From Flavicella sediminum (GTDB taxonomy: Bacteria; Bacteroidota; Bacteroidia; Flavobacteriales; Flavobacteriaceae), in assembly GCF_006381105.1 (NCBI RefSeq), contig NZ_VDET01000007.1:186001-250000 (forward strand): DNA of 64,000 nucleotides, given 5' to 3'. The notes below the pieces were generated by a model, which was given only the letters and a program-made list of their open reading frames with translations, was not told the DNA's origin and did not search any database. Within the stretch, counting starts at the first letter, position 1. Each line of letters opens with the position of its first letter. Below are positions 1-8,866 of this stretch, piece after piece. A program made the translations under genes and the position numbers.

Positions 1-368
1 ATCCTTTTGATCAAGTCAATTTCTGTAACCGTAAGTCCATTTCCTGGCATTCCAAACCGATATTGCAACTCCGTTTTGGTGTCTACAACCGAAAAATTTT
101 CTCGAGTCCAAGCTTCTACAGGAATTTCCTTTAAAGGAATATTTTCTTTTTCTAATAAATTTTTCAAATGTTCGCCAGTATCTCCTCCGGAAGTAAAAAG
201 ACATTTGTTTTTTACCTCTAGCACCTTCAACACTCGGGAAATATTAACGCCTCCCCCACCGGCTTGGTATTGAATGGCATGACAACCTAATTTTTGTTCA
301 GGCACCATTTGATCTATTTTTGCACTTTTATCTAAGGCAGGATTTACCGTTAAAGTTACTATACTCAT
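1..368 (-). CDS. pfkB: PfkB-family phosphofructokinase (6-phosphofructokinase II-like), N-terminal part
   Basis: These are the first 122 codons of a ribokinase/PfkB-type sugar kinase; the rest lies beyond the window edge. Visible motifs are the opening MSIVTLTVNPALD, the substrate-binding glycine run GGGGVNISRVL (residues 37-47), GGDTGEHL (61-68) and WTRENF (87-92). Their order and wording follow E. coli phosphofructokinase isozyme 2 more closely than FruK or tagatose kinases, as far as I recall those sequences. The family phosphorylates fructose 6-phosphate with ATP in glycolysis. The missing C-terminus holds the anion hole and catalytic Asp, so activity cannot be judged. It follows a run of stress-related genes on the same strand, separated from them by a hairpin at 457-494. 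The exact sugar specificity is inference. Confidence 0.8.
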   Translation of the reverse strand, partial: MSIVTLTVNPALDKSAKIDQMVPEQKLGCHAIQYQAGGGGVNISRVLKVLEVKNKCLFTSGGDTGEHLKNLLEKENIPLKEIPVEAWTRENFSVVDTKTELQYRFGMPGNGLTVTEIDLIKR

Positions 369-456
369 GGTCTATTTTATTTCTATAATTGTAAAGCTAG
401 TTAATTAGCGCTATGGTAAAAATAGCAATTTATTCTATGCAAAACATGTGCAAATG

Positions 457-494
457 AAAATGCCCATTTATTAATTCTAATAACTGGGCATTTT
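457..494 (-). terminator. Hairpin terminator upstream of pfkB
   Basis: A 10-bp perfect stem (AAAATGCCCA paired with TGGGCATTTT) with an 18-nt loop. Read on the minus strand it ends in a short T run. It would end the transcript of the usp/small-protein genes before pfkB. Confidence 0.55.
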
Positions 495-545
495 ATATGC
501 AATGGGTTTTAGGAAGGGTACCTCTTTTGAAAACCTTATATTTTT

Positions 546-641
546 TTATTGAAAAATCGGCACCGGTACCAACCAAGATAACAAGACAATGATGGCAATT
601 CCGATTAAAAAAATCATGCGATTAAATTTACGATTTGTCAT
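546..641 (-). CDS. Tiny single-span membrane protein (31 aa)
   Basis: An ATG-to-TAA frame of 31 codons. It starts 10 nt after the stop of the universal stress protein on the same strand, so it could be the last gene of that transcript. A basic N-terminus (MTNRKFNR) is followed by an unbroken hydrophobic helix of about 18 residues (residues 9-26), then a short tail ending VPIFQ. This is the classic make-up of a small inner-membrane protein. No family is recognised. Support comes only from composition, position and the AGGTAGGT stretch before the ATG, which resembles a ribosome binding site. It could still be a chance frame. Confidence 0.45.
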   Translation of the reverse strand: MTNRKFNRMIFLIGIAIIVLLSWLVPVPIFQ

Positions 642-651
642 ACCTACCTAT

Positions 652-1482
652 TTATTCATGAATGGTTAATACCGTATTTGATGCTAACTGTCCTAGGGTT
701 GGAATAATATCCGATTTATACAGACCTATTTTTTGTAATAAATCTGGTTTTTTATCGATAATACACATAATACCATCCAAATGTGTACCTGCATAATCTT
801 TTAATCGATACGAGGGCTGGATGTATTCTAAACCAATAGGATTGTTGGAAATTTCTTTTAAATAATTGATAAAGGATTCCAAATTATTGCGCACTCTAGT
901 CGACAAAGAGTTTTGTTTTTGCAGCACCAAAATGCCGATCTTAAAATTAGGGTTTGCCAATATTTTACAAAATTTATTAATTTCATTCGTCGTTACCTTT
1001 TGTTTAAAGTCTGAAGCAATGGTTAAATAAACACCATCTTTAGCACAAGCATGTGGTGGTACCAATAAAATGGGACACGTACGTATGTTTTCCAAAATAT
1101 GCTCTGTATTTCTACCAATGGTTTTTACAGCTTTTCGGGTTAAAATCACCAAATCAATGTTTATTTCTTCTAGGTACTTTTTCATGGCTTCTACCAAATT
1201 CAAACATTCTGAAATGGCATGAAACTCGTGTTTTATATGTGTCGATTTTAGCGTGTACCGCTCTACCAACTTCCCTAGTTGCTCTAAAGATTCTTCTTTA
1301 GGCTTGTCGAAATATTCTTTGTCTGCAAACAACATTTCAATAGCATTTAAACCTGCTACATCATAGGTGTAGGTATTCAAAAAATAAAATTCACAAGGTT
1401 CATTTATAAAAAGTTCTGTCACATAGTCTATCGTTTGATAGCTATTCAGTGAAAAATCGGTGGGAATTAAAATTTTTTTCAT
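652..1482 (-). CDS. Universal stress protein (tandem UspA fold)
   Basis: A 276-residue protein, about twice the length of one Usp domain. The N-terminal half starts MKKILIPTDFS, the standard beta1 and nucleotide-side Asp of UspA proteins. It continues to an ILLVPPHA strand near residue 140, which closes the first domain. The second half is more divergent. Usp proteins are cytoplasmic and are induced in growth arrest, anoxia and other stresses; many bind ATP, but the G-2x-G-9x-G(S/T) loop is not clear here, so ATP binding is doubtful. It is 7 nt downstream of the gene at 1490-1879 and probably cotranscribed with it and with the tiny membrane protein below. The neighbouring phosphofructokinase and GreA-like genes suggest an energy-limitation response; that is inference. 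Confidence 0.85.
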   Translation of the reverse strand: MKKILIPTDFSLNSYQTIDYVTELFINEPCEFYFLNTYTYDVAGLNAIEMLFADKEYFDKPKEESLEQLGKLVERYTLKSTHIKHEFHAISECLNLVEAMKKYLEEINIDLVILTRKAVKTIGRNTEHILENIRTCPILLVPPHACAKDGVYLTIASDFKQKVTTNEINKFCKILANPNFKIGILVLQKQNSLSTRVRNNLESFINYLKEISNNPIGLEYIQPSYRLKDYAGTHLDGIMCIIDKKPDLLQKIGLYKSDIIPTLGQLASNTVLTIHE

Positions 1483-1489
1483 GTTCTTA

Positions 1490-1879
1490 TTATTTACGTT
1501 GATACCTACTTATTAATTGATAAAACCGATTCTTAAAATCGTTACATTCTTCTACTAATTTTAAATAATTGATCCGCTTTTGTTCGTGGACTTTGTACCT
1601 ATTTACATCGTAGTCATGGTCGCCATACTCAAATTCAACCTTTAGCTCCTGCTCGTATTTACAAAGATTGGCCATCAACAAAACATTTTTTCTTCGAATT
1701 GTCAAAAGGGCACTTGAAACCGAATGATCTCTTAACAATTGTTTTTCAATAATGGACAAGTGCTCTAATTCTGTATTGAAACATTCCATGGAAAACATCC
1801 AAGAATTGGCCTCATTGATATCTTTTTGTATGCACAGTTTTCTATGCCTTTCTATGGTATGTCTTGAAATTGTTGTCAA
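1490..1879 (-). CDS. Hypothetical protein, about 129 aa, uncertain start
   Basis: A soluble, charged, mostly helical protein with no family I recognise. The longest frame starts with TTG at 1879 and no in-frame ATG precedes it. The first in-frame ATGs are at about residues 28 and 31 (M in SWMFSMECF), so the true product may be about 100 residues. It contains heptad-like stretches rich in Leu, Glu and Lys (for example LEHLSIIEKQLL) and a basic C-terminus (YQLISRYQRK). The form suggests a small helical bundle, perhaps binding a protein or an ion, but no motif proves it. It is spaced 7 nt from the universal stress protein gene downstream and is likely part of the same transcript. Confidence 0.6.
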   Translation of the reverse strand: MTTISRHTIERHRKLCIQKDINEANSWMFSMECFNTELEHLSIIEKQLLRDHSVSSALLTIRRKNVLLMANLCKYEQELKVEFEYGDHDYDVNRYKVHEQKRINYLKLVEECNDFKNRFYQLISRYQRK

Positions 1880-1950
1880 CGATGTAGGGGCTAAGAAATA
1901 TTATTAGTATTATACGAGGAACCGTATTTTTTTCAATTCATGCTAATTCA

Positions 1951-2430
1951 CTACACCACCATGTCCATAAAATCATAGGTTTGCACCTGACTGACGCGCG
2001 TAATGGTAAGCTGTTGTTTGCCACTAGGAAAATCCCAAACAATAATATCGCCTTTGGAATAACCAATAAGCGCTGCCCCCATCGGTGTTAAAATTGAAAT
2101 TTTATTTTGTTTTAAATCTTTGTCCTTTGGAATCACAACTTGCATGGTTCTCTCCCATCCATTGTTAGAGGTAACAGTCACTTTGGTGTTTAAACGAACA
2201 ACATCCATCGGCACTTCTTCTTCATCCAATACATGCGCTGTTTTCATTTCTTCGTGTAAACGTTGTAAGGATTTATGTATTTCTTGATCTTCCACATAGC
2301 CCGAAACATTTAAAATTCGCTTTAAATACACATACTCTTTTTTTTCTAAAATCAAACTTCCGTATCTCATAGTTTCTACTTTTAATAAATTAAGGAAAAC
2401 GCTTAAAAGGATAACTTCGTTTTCATTCAT
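1951..2430 (-). CDS. GreA/GreB-family protein, Rnk-like
   Basis: A 159-residue protein. The C-terminal half (residues about 80-155) reads as the FKBP-like GreA/GreB C-terminal domain: KVTVTSNNGWERTMQVV, then the signature ILTPMGAALIGYSKGDIIVW and a final QLTITRV strand. The N-terminal half is helical but short and lacks a clear Gre coiled coil with the acidic tip. It could therefore be a Rnk-type protein that binds RNA polymerase without transcript-cleavage activity. The start is the ATG at 2430, next to a clean intergenic region. A terminator at 2482-2503 separates it from the response regulator upstream, so it has its own promoter. Its role in stress-modulated elongation is known for the family; details here are inference. 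Confidence 0.8.
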   Translation of the reverse strand: MNENEVILLSVFLNLLKVETMRYGSLILEKKEYVYLKRILNVSGYVEDQEIHKSLQRLHEEMKTAHVLDEEEVPMDVVRLNTKVTVTSNNGWERTMQVVIPKDKDLKQNKISILTPMGAALIGYSKGDIIVWDFPSGKQQLTITRVSQVQTYDFMDMVV

Positions 2431-2481
2431 TCAATAGGCAATACATGTGCCATGACAATAGTTCAAAAGTTTACAAAACAC

Positions 2482-2503
2482 AAAAACCCTTTTAATTAAA
2501 GGG
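2482..2503 (-). terminator. Terminator after the sigma-54 response regulator
   Basis: The stem CCCTTT/AAAGGG is followed, on the minus strand, by a T run (aaaaa at 2482-2486 on the plus strand). It sits between the response regulator and the GreA-like gene. Confidence 0.55.
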
Positions 2504-2588
2504 CTTCGGGCAGTTTTTATAAAACACCATTGTAAAATGTATCGGGGTAAAATTCCCCACTAGGGTAAAAAAGTAGCAGTTTTAAAGT

Positions 2589-3917
2589 CTATTCCAACAG
2601 TTTTTGTCGAATGGTTTTACGGTCTATTTGAAGAATTTCTGCCGCTTTGGTTTTGTTATTTCCTGTAGCCCTCAATACTTTTTCTATGTATTGTTTCTCA
2701 ATCACTTTTAAAGGCTGTAATTTTTCTGAAGAAATTGGCAATGCATATTTTAAATGCTCAGGCAAATCAGCTACCTCAATCGTTTTATTACACATAATAA
2801 CCGCTCGTTGAATGCTGTTTTCTAGCTCTCTAATATTTCCTGGCCAGTCGTAACGTTCTAAAATAGCCAAGGCTTCCGGACTTATTTTTACAAATCCATC
2901 TTTGTATTCAATGCCGTATTTGAATAAAAATTTATCGACCAATAAAGGAATATCTACTTTTCGTTCTCGCAAAGGTGCTATTTCAATTTCAACCACTGTT
3001 AAACGATAGAATAAATCTTCTCTAAACGTTTGTTTTTTAATCAATTCTCGCAAATCACTATTGGTCGCGGCAATAATGCGGACATCTATTTTTTCTGCTT
3101 TTGTGGCCCCTACTTTTACGACTTCTTTTTCTTGAAGTACACGCAGCAAACGTGCTTGAACCGCTTGGGAAGCATTTCCTATTTCATCCAAAAAAATAGT
3201 TCCCCCATTGGCGGCCTGAAAAAAACCTTCTCTATTTTTTTCTGCTCCTGTAAAAGCTCCTTTTAAATAACCAAACAGCTCCGATTCTAATAAATTTTCT
3301 GGAATAGCCCCACAGTTTACCGCAATAAACGGAGCTCTTGAAAATTTTCCTTGGTAGTGAATGGCACGTGCTACCAATTCTTTTCCAGTACCACTTTCTC
3401 CTTTTACAAAAATAGTGGCTTTGTTGTTTTTTACACGCTCAATAATTTGAATGACCTTGTTTATTTTTTCCGAATGTCCTATAATTTCTCCATAAGCTTT
3501 TTTAGCATCCTCCGACCTAGTAGGGTCTATTCCTGCTTTTTCTGGCTTCAGTGCCAAGGAAGCATCAACGGCTACTTTTAGTTCGTTTTTGGTAAACGGT
3601 TTGGTTACATAGGCCACCACACCCGATTTGATGGAGACCAAGGAATCTTGAACAGATGGATAGCCCGTGACCATTAATTTAGGCAATTTGGGATAATGCT
3701 CCGAAACAAATTTGATCAATTCAAAACCGTCAATTTCTGGCATTTTTAAATCGGTGATTAGCAAATCTATTTTAGTGTCTCGTAAAATTTGCACCGCTTC
3801 TTTTACCGAAACCGCTTTGTAGGTATGGTAATTCCACGATTGTAAATGACGTTGTAAGAGTTCTAAAATATCAATATCATCGTCTACAATTAATATATTT
3901 TCCTTTTGTAATTTCAT
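2589..3917 (-). CDS. Sigma-54-dependent response regulator (NtrC family)
   Basis: A complete three-domain activator of 442 residues. The receiver domain (1-120) has the acidic pocket VDDD (11-14), the phosphorylation site Asp56 in LLITDLKMP, and the conserved Thr and Lys (VTKPF near 105). The AAA+ domain (about 145-370) has Walker A GESGTGKE (173-180), the sigma-54 contact loop GAFTGA (220-225), a Walker B region TIFLDEIGN and arginine-finger segments. The C-terminus carries a Fis-type helix-turn-helix (NNKTKAAEILQIDRKTIRQKL). All key residues are intact, so it should open sigma-54 promoters when phosphorylated. The gene follows the kinase gene with no gap between its start and the kinase stop. 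No target promoter of the GG-N10-GC type was identified nearby, so the regulon is unknown. Confidence 0.95.
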   Translation of the reverse strand: MKLQKENILIVDDDIDILELLQRHLQSWNYHTYKAVSVKEAVQILRDTKIDLLITDLKMPEIDGFELIKFVSEHYPKLPKLMVTGYPSVQDSLVSIKSGVVAYVTKPFTKNELKVAVDASLALKPEKAGIDPTRSEDAKKAYGEIIGHSEKINKVIQIIERVKNNKATIFVKGESGTGKELVARAIHYQGKFSRAPFIAVNCGAIPENLLESELFGYLKGAFTGAEKNREGFFQAANGGTIFLDEIGNASQAVQARLLRVLQEKEVVKVGATKAEKIDVRIIAATNSDLRELIKKQTFREDLFYRLTVVEIEIAPLRERKVDIPLLVDKFLFKYGIEYKDGFVKISPEALAILERYDWPGNIRELENSIQRAVIMCNKTIEVADLPEHLKYALPISSEKLQPLKVIEKQYIEKVLRATGNNKTKAAEILQIDRKTIRQKLLE

Positions 3918-5000
3918 TTAATCTAATTTTGGCAATTTTACGGTAAATACGGCTCCTTTGTTTTTTCTATTCTCTGCAACAATTGTTCCTTTATGTCCGG
4001 CTACTATGCCATGTACCACACTTAAGCCCAATCCGGCACCATCTCCAGTGGGTTTTGTTGAAAAGAAAGGTTGAAATACTTTTTCCAAAGCTTCTTCCGA
4101 CAAGCCTATACCTTCATCAGCGACTTTAAGTACCAAGTGTTTGTTTGATTGAAAAACATCAATATGTACCGTACTTTTTTTAGGTGAAAAATAAATGGCA
4201 TTCATCACCAAATTAAACACAACTTGTGTAATTTGTACCTTGTCTGCTCGCAGCATAAGCAGCTCTTCTTCTAAATGTAACGTATAACGAACCTCAGCTT
4301 TTTTAAAGGTCGCATCCAATAAAGCAACAGACTCTTTTACAATAGGAACAACGTTTAGTTCCTTTAGTTCCTTGGGCATTTCACAGGCAAAAAACAGTAA
4401 TTTTTTAACCACTTCTCGAGAAAATATGGCATTGGAAATAATTTTATCCAAATCTACCGCACTGTGTTTGGATAGTTCCGTTTCTTCTTTTAACAATTCG
4501 GCAAAACCTAAAATATTGGCCAAAGGTGTGTTTAGTTCATGCGCAATTCCTGCGGTAATTTCACCCAAAATACCTAAACGGTCTGCATGTTCCATTTGCC
4601 GTTTTAACGACCTCTCATTGTTTTGAATTTCTATACGCTCTAAAAGATTTCCTAATTTTAAAGCCACATTGTCCAAAAGTGGTTGCTCTTCTTTTAAAAA
4701 GCTTGCCTCCTTTTCTAATAAAGAAGCGACAATTTTACCTTGTACTTTGTTAAAGACAATGATTTCAGAACAAATTTGTTTTTCGGAAGCTATGCTTCCT
4801 GTTTTATACCTATCCTTTGGCGTTTCAATTAGAATTTCTGTCGTATTTGGAGCGTAAAAACCTTTTTTTAAACACACTGCAATTGCTCTGATCGTATCAA
4901 TCATCTCTTTGGAATTGGCATTCACAATAATAGAAGAGACTTCATAAAGACAGGTCAATTCCTTGATTCGTTCTTGCAATGCTAATTCTGATGTATTCAT
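3918..5000 (-). CDS. Sensor histidine kinase partner of the sigma-54 regulator
   Basis: A 360-residue soluble kinase without membrane spans. The N-terminal 120 residues form a GAF-like sensor region with a coiled start (LQERIKELTCLYEVSSII). The HisKA domain has the phospho-acceptor His154 in GIAHELNTPLANILGF. The HATPase domain shows the N box (VMNAIYFS), G1 (VADEGIGLS), F (FQPFFSTK) and G2 (GAGLGLSVVHGI) boxes. The stop codon lies immediately before the regulator's ATG, so the two are made together. A cytoplasmic GAF kinase probably senses an internal signal such as redox state or a small ligand; no heme or cysteine motif was seen that would say which. Confidence 0.93.
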   Translation of the reverse strand: MNTSELALQERIKELTCLYEVSSIIVNANSKEMIDTIRAIAVCLKKGFYAPNTTEILIETPKDRYKTGSIASEKQICSEIIVFNKVQGKIVASLLEKEASFLKEEQPLLDNVALKLGNLLERIEIQNNERSLKRQMEHADRLGILGEITAGIAHELNTPLANILGFAELLKEETELSKHSAVDLDKIISNAIFSREVVKKLLFFACEMPKELKELNVVPIVKESVALLDATFKKAEVRYTLHLEEELLMLRADKVQITQVVFNLVMNAIYFSPKKSTVHIDVFQSNKHLVLKVADEGIGLSEEALEKVFQPFFSTKPTGDGAGLGLSVVHGIVAGHKGTIVAENRKNKGAVFTVKLPKLD

Positions 5001-5158
5001 AAATAGTCCTGTTTTTTTTGGGATAGCTGTTTAAAAGCAGCTTTTTAAAAGGAATTTTAAATATAGAAAAATTACGGAATATTAACGAAGAACAAATGAA
5101 TACTTCATACAGCATTTTCTAAATAGTTCCAACTTGTACCAAACAGAATTTTACAGAC

Positions 5159-5893
5159 TTAATTTAACAACGAGTTTTTATTGACAAACTCTAAAAATTT
5201 GGCTTTGTATTGTTCAGAAACCGTGATGCGCTGGTTGTTTATTATTATTTGACTGCGCTCTATTTCTTCTACATTTTTTAGCGAAACTATAAAAGACCGA
5301 TGTACACGCATAAAATGCGAATCTGGTAATTCTTCTTGTAAAAATTTCAAACTCATCAAGGTCAATATCGGTTTTGGCTGATCCTTTAACCAAATTTTTA
5401 TATAATCTTTCAAACCTTCAAAATACAATACGTCTGCCAATTTAATGCGAAGCTGTTTGTATTCCGATTTTACAAAAAGAAATTCTTTTTCTTCGGAAAC
5501 AATCTCTTGTTGATTTGTTTTAACTAATGAAAACCAAGTATTTGCTTTGTTGGCAGCTGCTAAAAACTCGGCATAATCAAAGGGTTTTAATAAATAATCT
5601 AAGGCTTCAACTTTAAATCCTTCTAAGGCATATTGATCAAAAGCTGTGGTAAAAACCACCCGTGTTTCTTTGGGTAGCATTTTAGAAAATTCAATTCCTG
5701 TTAGGTCTGGCATTTGAATATCTAAAAACAACAAGTCTACAGGTTCCTTTTTTAAAAATGCTAAAGCTTCAATAGCACTACTACATTTTTGTTTCAACTC
5801 TAAAAAAGGAGTTTTCTCTACGTAGCTTTCTACTAAATTTAAAGCCATAGGCTCATCATCGACAATAACACAAGTAATTTTTATTGAACTCAT
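5159..5893 (-). CDS. LytTR response regulator
   Basis: A 244-residue regulator with a receiver domain in residues 5-120 (acidic VDDE at 11-14, phosphorylation Asp58 in LLFLDIQMPDL, Lys in LLKPFDY) and a LytTR DNA-binding domain in about 140-240 (FVKSEYKQLRIKLADVLYFEGLKDYIKI and FMRVHRSFIV). LytTR domains bind imperfect direct repeats. It lies 3 nt downstream of its kinase gene (5897-6934), the usual Bacteroidota pairing. A separate intergenic gap of about 160 nt divides it from the sigma-54 system downstream. Targets are not evident. Confidence 0.93.
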   Translation of the reverse strand: MSSIKITCVIVDDEPMALNLVESYVEKTPFLELKQKCSSAIEALAFLKKEPVDLLFLDIQMPDLTGIEFSKMLPKETRVVFTTAFDQYALEGFKVEALDYLLKPFDYAEFLAAANKANTWFSLVKTNQQEIVSEEKEFLFVKSEYKQLRIKLADVLYFEGLKDYIKIWLKDQPKPILTLMSLKFLQEELPDSHFMRVHRSFIVSLKNVEEIERSQIIINNQRITVSEQYKAKFLEFVNKNSLLN

Positions 5894-5896
5894 AAT

Positions 5897-6934
5897 TTAG
5901 TTGGTTTCAATTTTTAAGGTGACTAAAAAGCGATTGTCTTTTAATATCCGTGTAAAGCTAAATTTATCGGCATACAATAATTCCAAACGTTTTTCTAAAT
6001 TTTGCAAACCAATACCTGATCCACTTTTGTCATCGGTTTTCTTTGGGTAATTATTGTTTTCAACGGTAAATAGAACCCGTTTGTTTTCACAGCTCATAGA
6101 GATATCAATACGGCTCTGTTTTGTTGCAGACACCCCATGTTTAAACGCATTTTCAATTAGGGAAACAAATAACAAAGGGGCAATTTGTATTCCTGTCTCT
6201 TGCAAAGGAAAACTAGAATGAATAGTCGTATTATCAGAAACTCGCAAGGCCATTAAATTGATGTATTTTTTAAGAAAATCAATTTCCTTAGCCAAAGGCA
6301 CCATTTCTAAATTGGTTTCATACAATAAATAACGCATCAATTTGCTTAAACTATGAATGGACGATTTGGCCTGTTCTGGCGAAACATCTACCATTGAGTA
6401 AATATTATTCAGTGAATTAAAAAAGAAATGTGGTTGCAACTGGTAATGCAAATGTTGCAATTCCGATTTCAATTTAAAATGGCTTGCTTCTTTTCGTTCT
6501 GCTTCAATAGTACTCCAACGTTTTGTGGTTTTTAGGGCTATTGAAAATAACAAAGGTGCCATATAAGACAAGAGCTGCATGTAAATGGCCATTTTAAAAG
6601 GAAGTCTTACCGATCTTTCACTTCGAGTGCTTTTTCGTAGCAATTCTTGGAAAAAATTATCCTCTATATATTCTTTTAAAAACACAAATAAAATAATCAT
6701 CAAGCCATTTAGAATCACAAAAGGCAGCATTTTCTTCGGAAATAAAAACCTGTCTATGAGCACAAAATAATTGAAATAAAAGATCATCAAAGAAAAAACC
6801 AATGGGATCCAAAAATGAGCTATTAGCCTATAGATTTCTTGCTCTTGACCATAAGACAATAAGTATGGAAGGCAAAAAAGCAACAGCCAAACTAGTACAT
6901 GGGATACGATAGTAATTTTTTTATTCTTGTACAT
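5897..6934 (-). CDS. LytS-like membrane histidine kinase
   Basis: A 345-residue kinase with four predicted membrane helices in the first 135 residues (around 8-28, 38-60, 70-88, 112-135) and a His_kinase domain of the LytS type. The phospho-acceptor is His169 in QLQPHFFFNSLNN, the hallmark of this class. The ATPase part has the N box (LIENAFKHG) and the glycine box (GSGIGLQNLEKRL). It feeds the LytTR regulator encoded 3 nt downstream. There is no extracytoplasmic sensor domain of any size, so the input is probably membrane-related. The start is the ATG at 6934. Confidence 0.93.
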   Translation of the reverse strand: MYKNKKITIVSHVLVWLLLFCLPYLLSYGQEQEIYRLIAHFWIPLVFSLMIFYFNYFVLIDRFLFPKKMLPFVILNGLMIILFVFLKEYIEDNFFQELLRKSTRSERSVRLPFKMAIYMQLLSYMAPLLFSIALKTTKRWSTIEAERKEASHFKLKSELQHLHYQLQPHFFFNSLNNIYSMVDVSPEQAKSSIHSLSKLMRYLLYETNLEMVPLAKEIDFLKKYINLMALRVSDNTTIHSSFPLQETGIQIAPLLFVSLIENAFKHGVSATKQSRIDISMSCENKRVLFTVENNNYPKKTDDKSGSGIGLQNLEKRLELLYADKFSFTRILKDNRFLVTLKIETN

Positions 6935-7603
6935 GCAGTTTTATTTTAAATCGTATGTTAAATTAAAGATCTTCCCAAGCCTAGTATTAACCTGATACGA
7001 TTGCTAGTTTTTAAACGCTATAAAGGTAAAACTATTTCCTATTTCTGTACCCTATAATAGATAATTTAGCGCATTATCTATACCAATAAGGGGATTTTAT
7101 AGATTGTAAAATGCTTGTGCATGTTTTACGCTGTTCCTTAGCCAGGAGAAGTAGCTGAATGCATACGAAAACTAGTAGCGCTATTACGGTGTTCGATAGC
7201 CTATGCTGAGCAAAGACCCAACGATTAAATCATAGTTAGAATATCAAATACCAAGGCGTTCGAAGACCCTGTTTTACGACTACGCTACCCACTTCAGAGA
7301 CCTTCCCTACAGTTTTCCCCCTATTTACTCCTAAAAAACTCCATTTTTTAAACATACAGCCTTCCGTTACCCGAAGAACTCCCGAACAAAACCCGAACAA
7401 AACCTCCTAAAAACGCTGTTTTTGTACGATTATAAGGCAACCGTAGTCATTGGGTGTCAAAAGTTGCTTGACGTTGTTGTTTGGTGTTGAAACCACTCGC
7501 AAACCATTAGTTTGAGAGACTATGTATCAGCAGGTTTCAAGGTTTTGGATGTTCGCTTCTTAGGTTTTATGTTCGTTGTATATTAACTATAAATTTTAGA
7601 ATT
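6935..7603. other. 669-nt gene-free stretch ahead of the DUF6266 gene
   Basis: No frame in this stretch looks like a gene. It is visibly less AT-rich than the surrounding intergenic DNA, especially 7100-7500. It holds three tandem 11-nt units at 7370-7402. The right end supplies the leader of the gene at 7604. A tRNA-like look around 7140-7200 did not hold up. Confidence 0.5.
7370..7402. repeat. Three tandem 11-nt units
   Basis: The unit CCCGAACAAAA occurs twice back to back (7381-7391 and 7392-7402), preceded by a degenerate copy CCCGAAGAACT (7370-7380). It lies about 200 nt upstream of the DUF6266 start; a protein-binding or replication-slippage origin is possible. Confidence 0.6.
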
Positions 7604-8245
7604 ATGGCTACATTTGAAAAAGGTATTCTTGGCGGATTTTCTGGCAAAGTTGGTAACGTAGTAGGTACGCGTTGGCGTGGAAAAAATGTAATGCGTAGTT
7701 TGCCACAACGTGGTAATTATATGCCTACAGTAAAACAGGAAGAACAGCGCGAAAAGTTTAAAACGGTCATCAGGTTTTTAAGTCCTATTGTAGAAGTATT
7801 GAACCTTTATTTTGGAAGTCCACAGGGTGATAAATCGCGTTCTAATTTGGCAACTTCTTACCATCTTAAAAATGCAGTGGTGTCTTCCCCCACAGGCATG
7901 GCTATGGATTATGCCAAGGTACTGATTAGCAAGGGCGATTTAAGAGGTATTGATGCAGGTACTTTAACTGTCGGTGCTACGCAAACGCTTGTTTTTGGCT
8001 GGCAAGACAATAGCGGACAGGGAAAGGCTACAGCCAATGATCAATTGATGGTAGTGGTGTATGCACCCGATCTTCATTTGTTTTATAGCAATGTAACAGT
8101 TGCTAACAGAGATGCCACCACAGCAACGGTAACTTTACCGGAGTTTATGGCGGGTTTTGAAGTAGAAGTTTGGGCTTCTTTTAGCAAACCAAACACCAAT
8201 TTTGCTGCTATAAGCACTTATATGGGTGCTGTTACAGTTCTGTAA
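7604..8245 (+). CDS. DUF6266 family protein
   Basis: A 213-residue protein with the typical start of the Bacteroidota-restricted DUF6266 family: MATFEKGILGGFSGKVGNVV, then GTRWRGKNVMRSLPQ. It has no signal peptide and no membrane span. The rest predicts mostly beta strands, with two Ig-like or jelly-roll-like halves (for example the alternating GTLTVGATQTLVFGWQDN and TATVTLPEFMAGFEVEVWASF). The biological role of the family is unknown to me. The gene stands alone, has a long leader and is closed by a very strong terminator, so it is probably an independent, well-expressed unit. It sits in an accessory stretch with an HTH protein and a transposase. Confidence 0.85.
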   Translation: MATFEKGILGGFSGKVGNVVGTRWRGKNVMRSLPQRGNYMPTVKQEEQREKFKTVIRFLSPIVEVLNLYFGSPQGDKSRSNLATSYHLKNAVVSSPTGMAMDYAKVLISKGDLRGIDAGTLTVGATQTLVFGWQDNSGQGKATANDQLMVVVYAPDLHLFYSNVTVANRDATTATVTLPEFMAGFEVEVWASFSKPNTNFAAISTYMGAVTVL

Positions 8246-8290
8246 AAATAGGCTTGCGTATCCAACGCAACTTTTACACAGATTTTTAAG

Positions 8291-8341
8291 GCGTAGTAGC
8301 CTATAACATACCCAATGTTATACGCTAGTACGCTTTTTTTT
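8291..8341 (+). terminator. Strong rho-independent terminator of the DUF6266 gene
   Basis: A 19-bp arm starting GCGTAGTAGCC pairs with its complement ending TAGTACGC, with two internal mismatches and a 5-nt loop, followed by eight T. Confidence 0.9.
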
Positions 8342-8397
8342 ATGTGCTTGTATGGCTAATTCTTTAAAAAGGCGGGTACAGCAAGGGGGGCGACTGC

Positions 8398-8652
8398 CTA
8401 TTGTTTGATATTGCGAAGTGACTTTTGTAAAAACAACTTATTTAACAGGTGTTTTGGGTACATAGGACTACGGCCTAATTTAAAACTAGGAATGTGATGT
8501 TGTTTGCGTAACCTGTAAATGGTACTTCTACTTACATGCAAATGTTCCATAATTTCTTCGGTGGTAAGCCATACTTCATTTTCTAACAAATGGGCATCAA
8601 ATTCTAAATGATTGTCTTCTGATGTAACGGTGTTCTTTTTTTCTTTTTTCAT
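8398..8652 (-). CDS. Excisionase-like helix-turn-helix protein
   Basis: An 84-residue protein whose residues 28-75 form the winged MerR-type HTH of the excisionase/HTH_17 family: VWLTTEEIMEHLHVSRSTIYRLRKQ, then IPSFKLGRSPMYPK. The first 25 residues are polar and low in complexity. Such proteins act as recombination directionality factors or as small transcription factors, and in Bacteroidota they often sit on mobile elements. No integrase gene is visible in the window, so an excision role cannot be supported; a regulator of the neighbouring accessory genes is equally possible. It converges with the DUF6266 gene and begins after about 600 nt with no convincing larger gene. Confidence 0.8.
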   Translation of the reverse strand: MKKEKKNTVTSEDNHLEFDAHLLENEVWLTTEEIMEHLHVSRSTIYRLRKQHHIPSFKLGRSPMYPKHLLNKLFLQKSLRNIKQ

Positions 8653-8866
8653 AATGCTTTTTTTTAGTTTCCATACGACTCTGTAATAGAGTCGCTTACC
8701 TTACTAATATAATTATTATTTTTCCAAAAAAAGACGCTAGTTAAAAAAATACCCAATTTTAGGGAGGTGGAATTTGCTTGTTTTTTTGGATTTTTAGCTG
8801 CTAAAACACATTTGATATTTTGTGAGAAAGTGGTTATATTCGTTCTTGTAGATTTTAAAAACTGAA

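Noticed and set aside
7140-7210. tRNA-like look (T-loop-like GTTCGA, D-loop-like stretch)
   Set aside because: No matching acceptor stem or anticodon arm could be built.
7604-8245. Phage capsid or decoration protein
   Set aside because: DUF6266 fits the start and length, and no phage genes are near.
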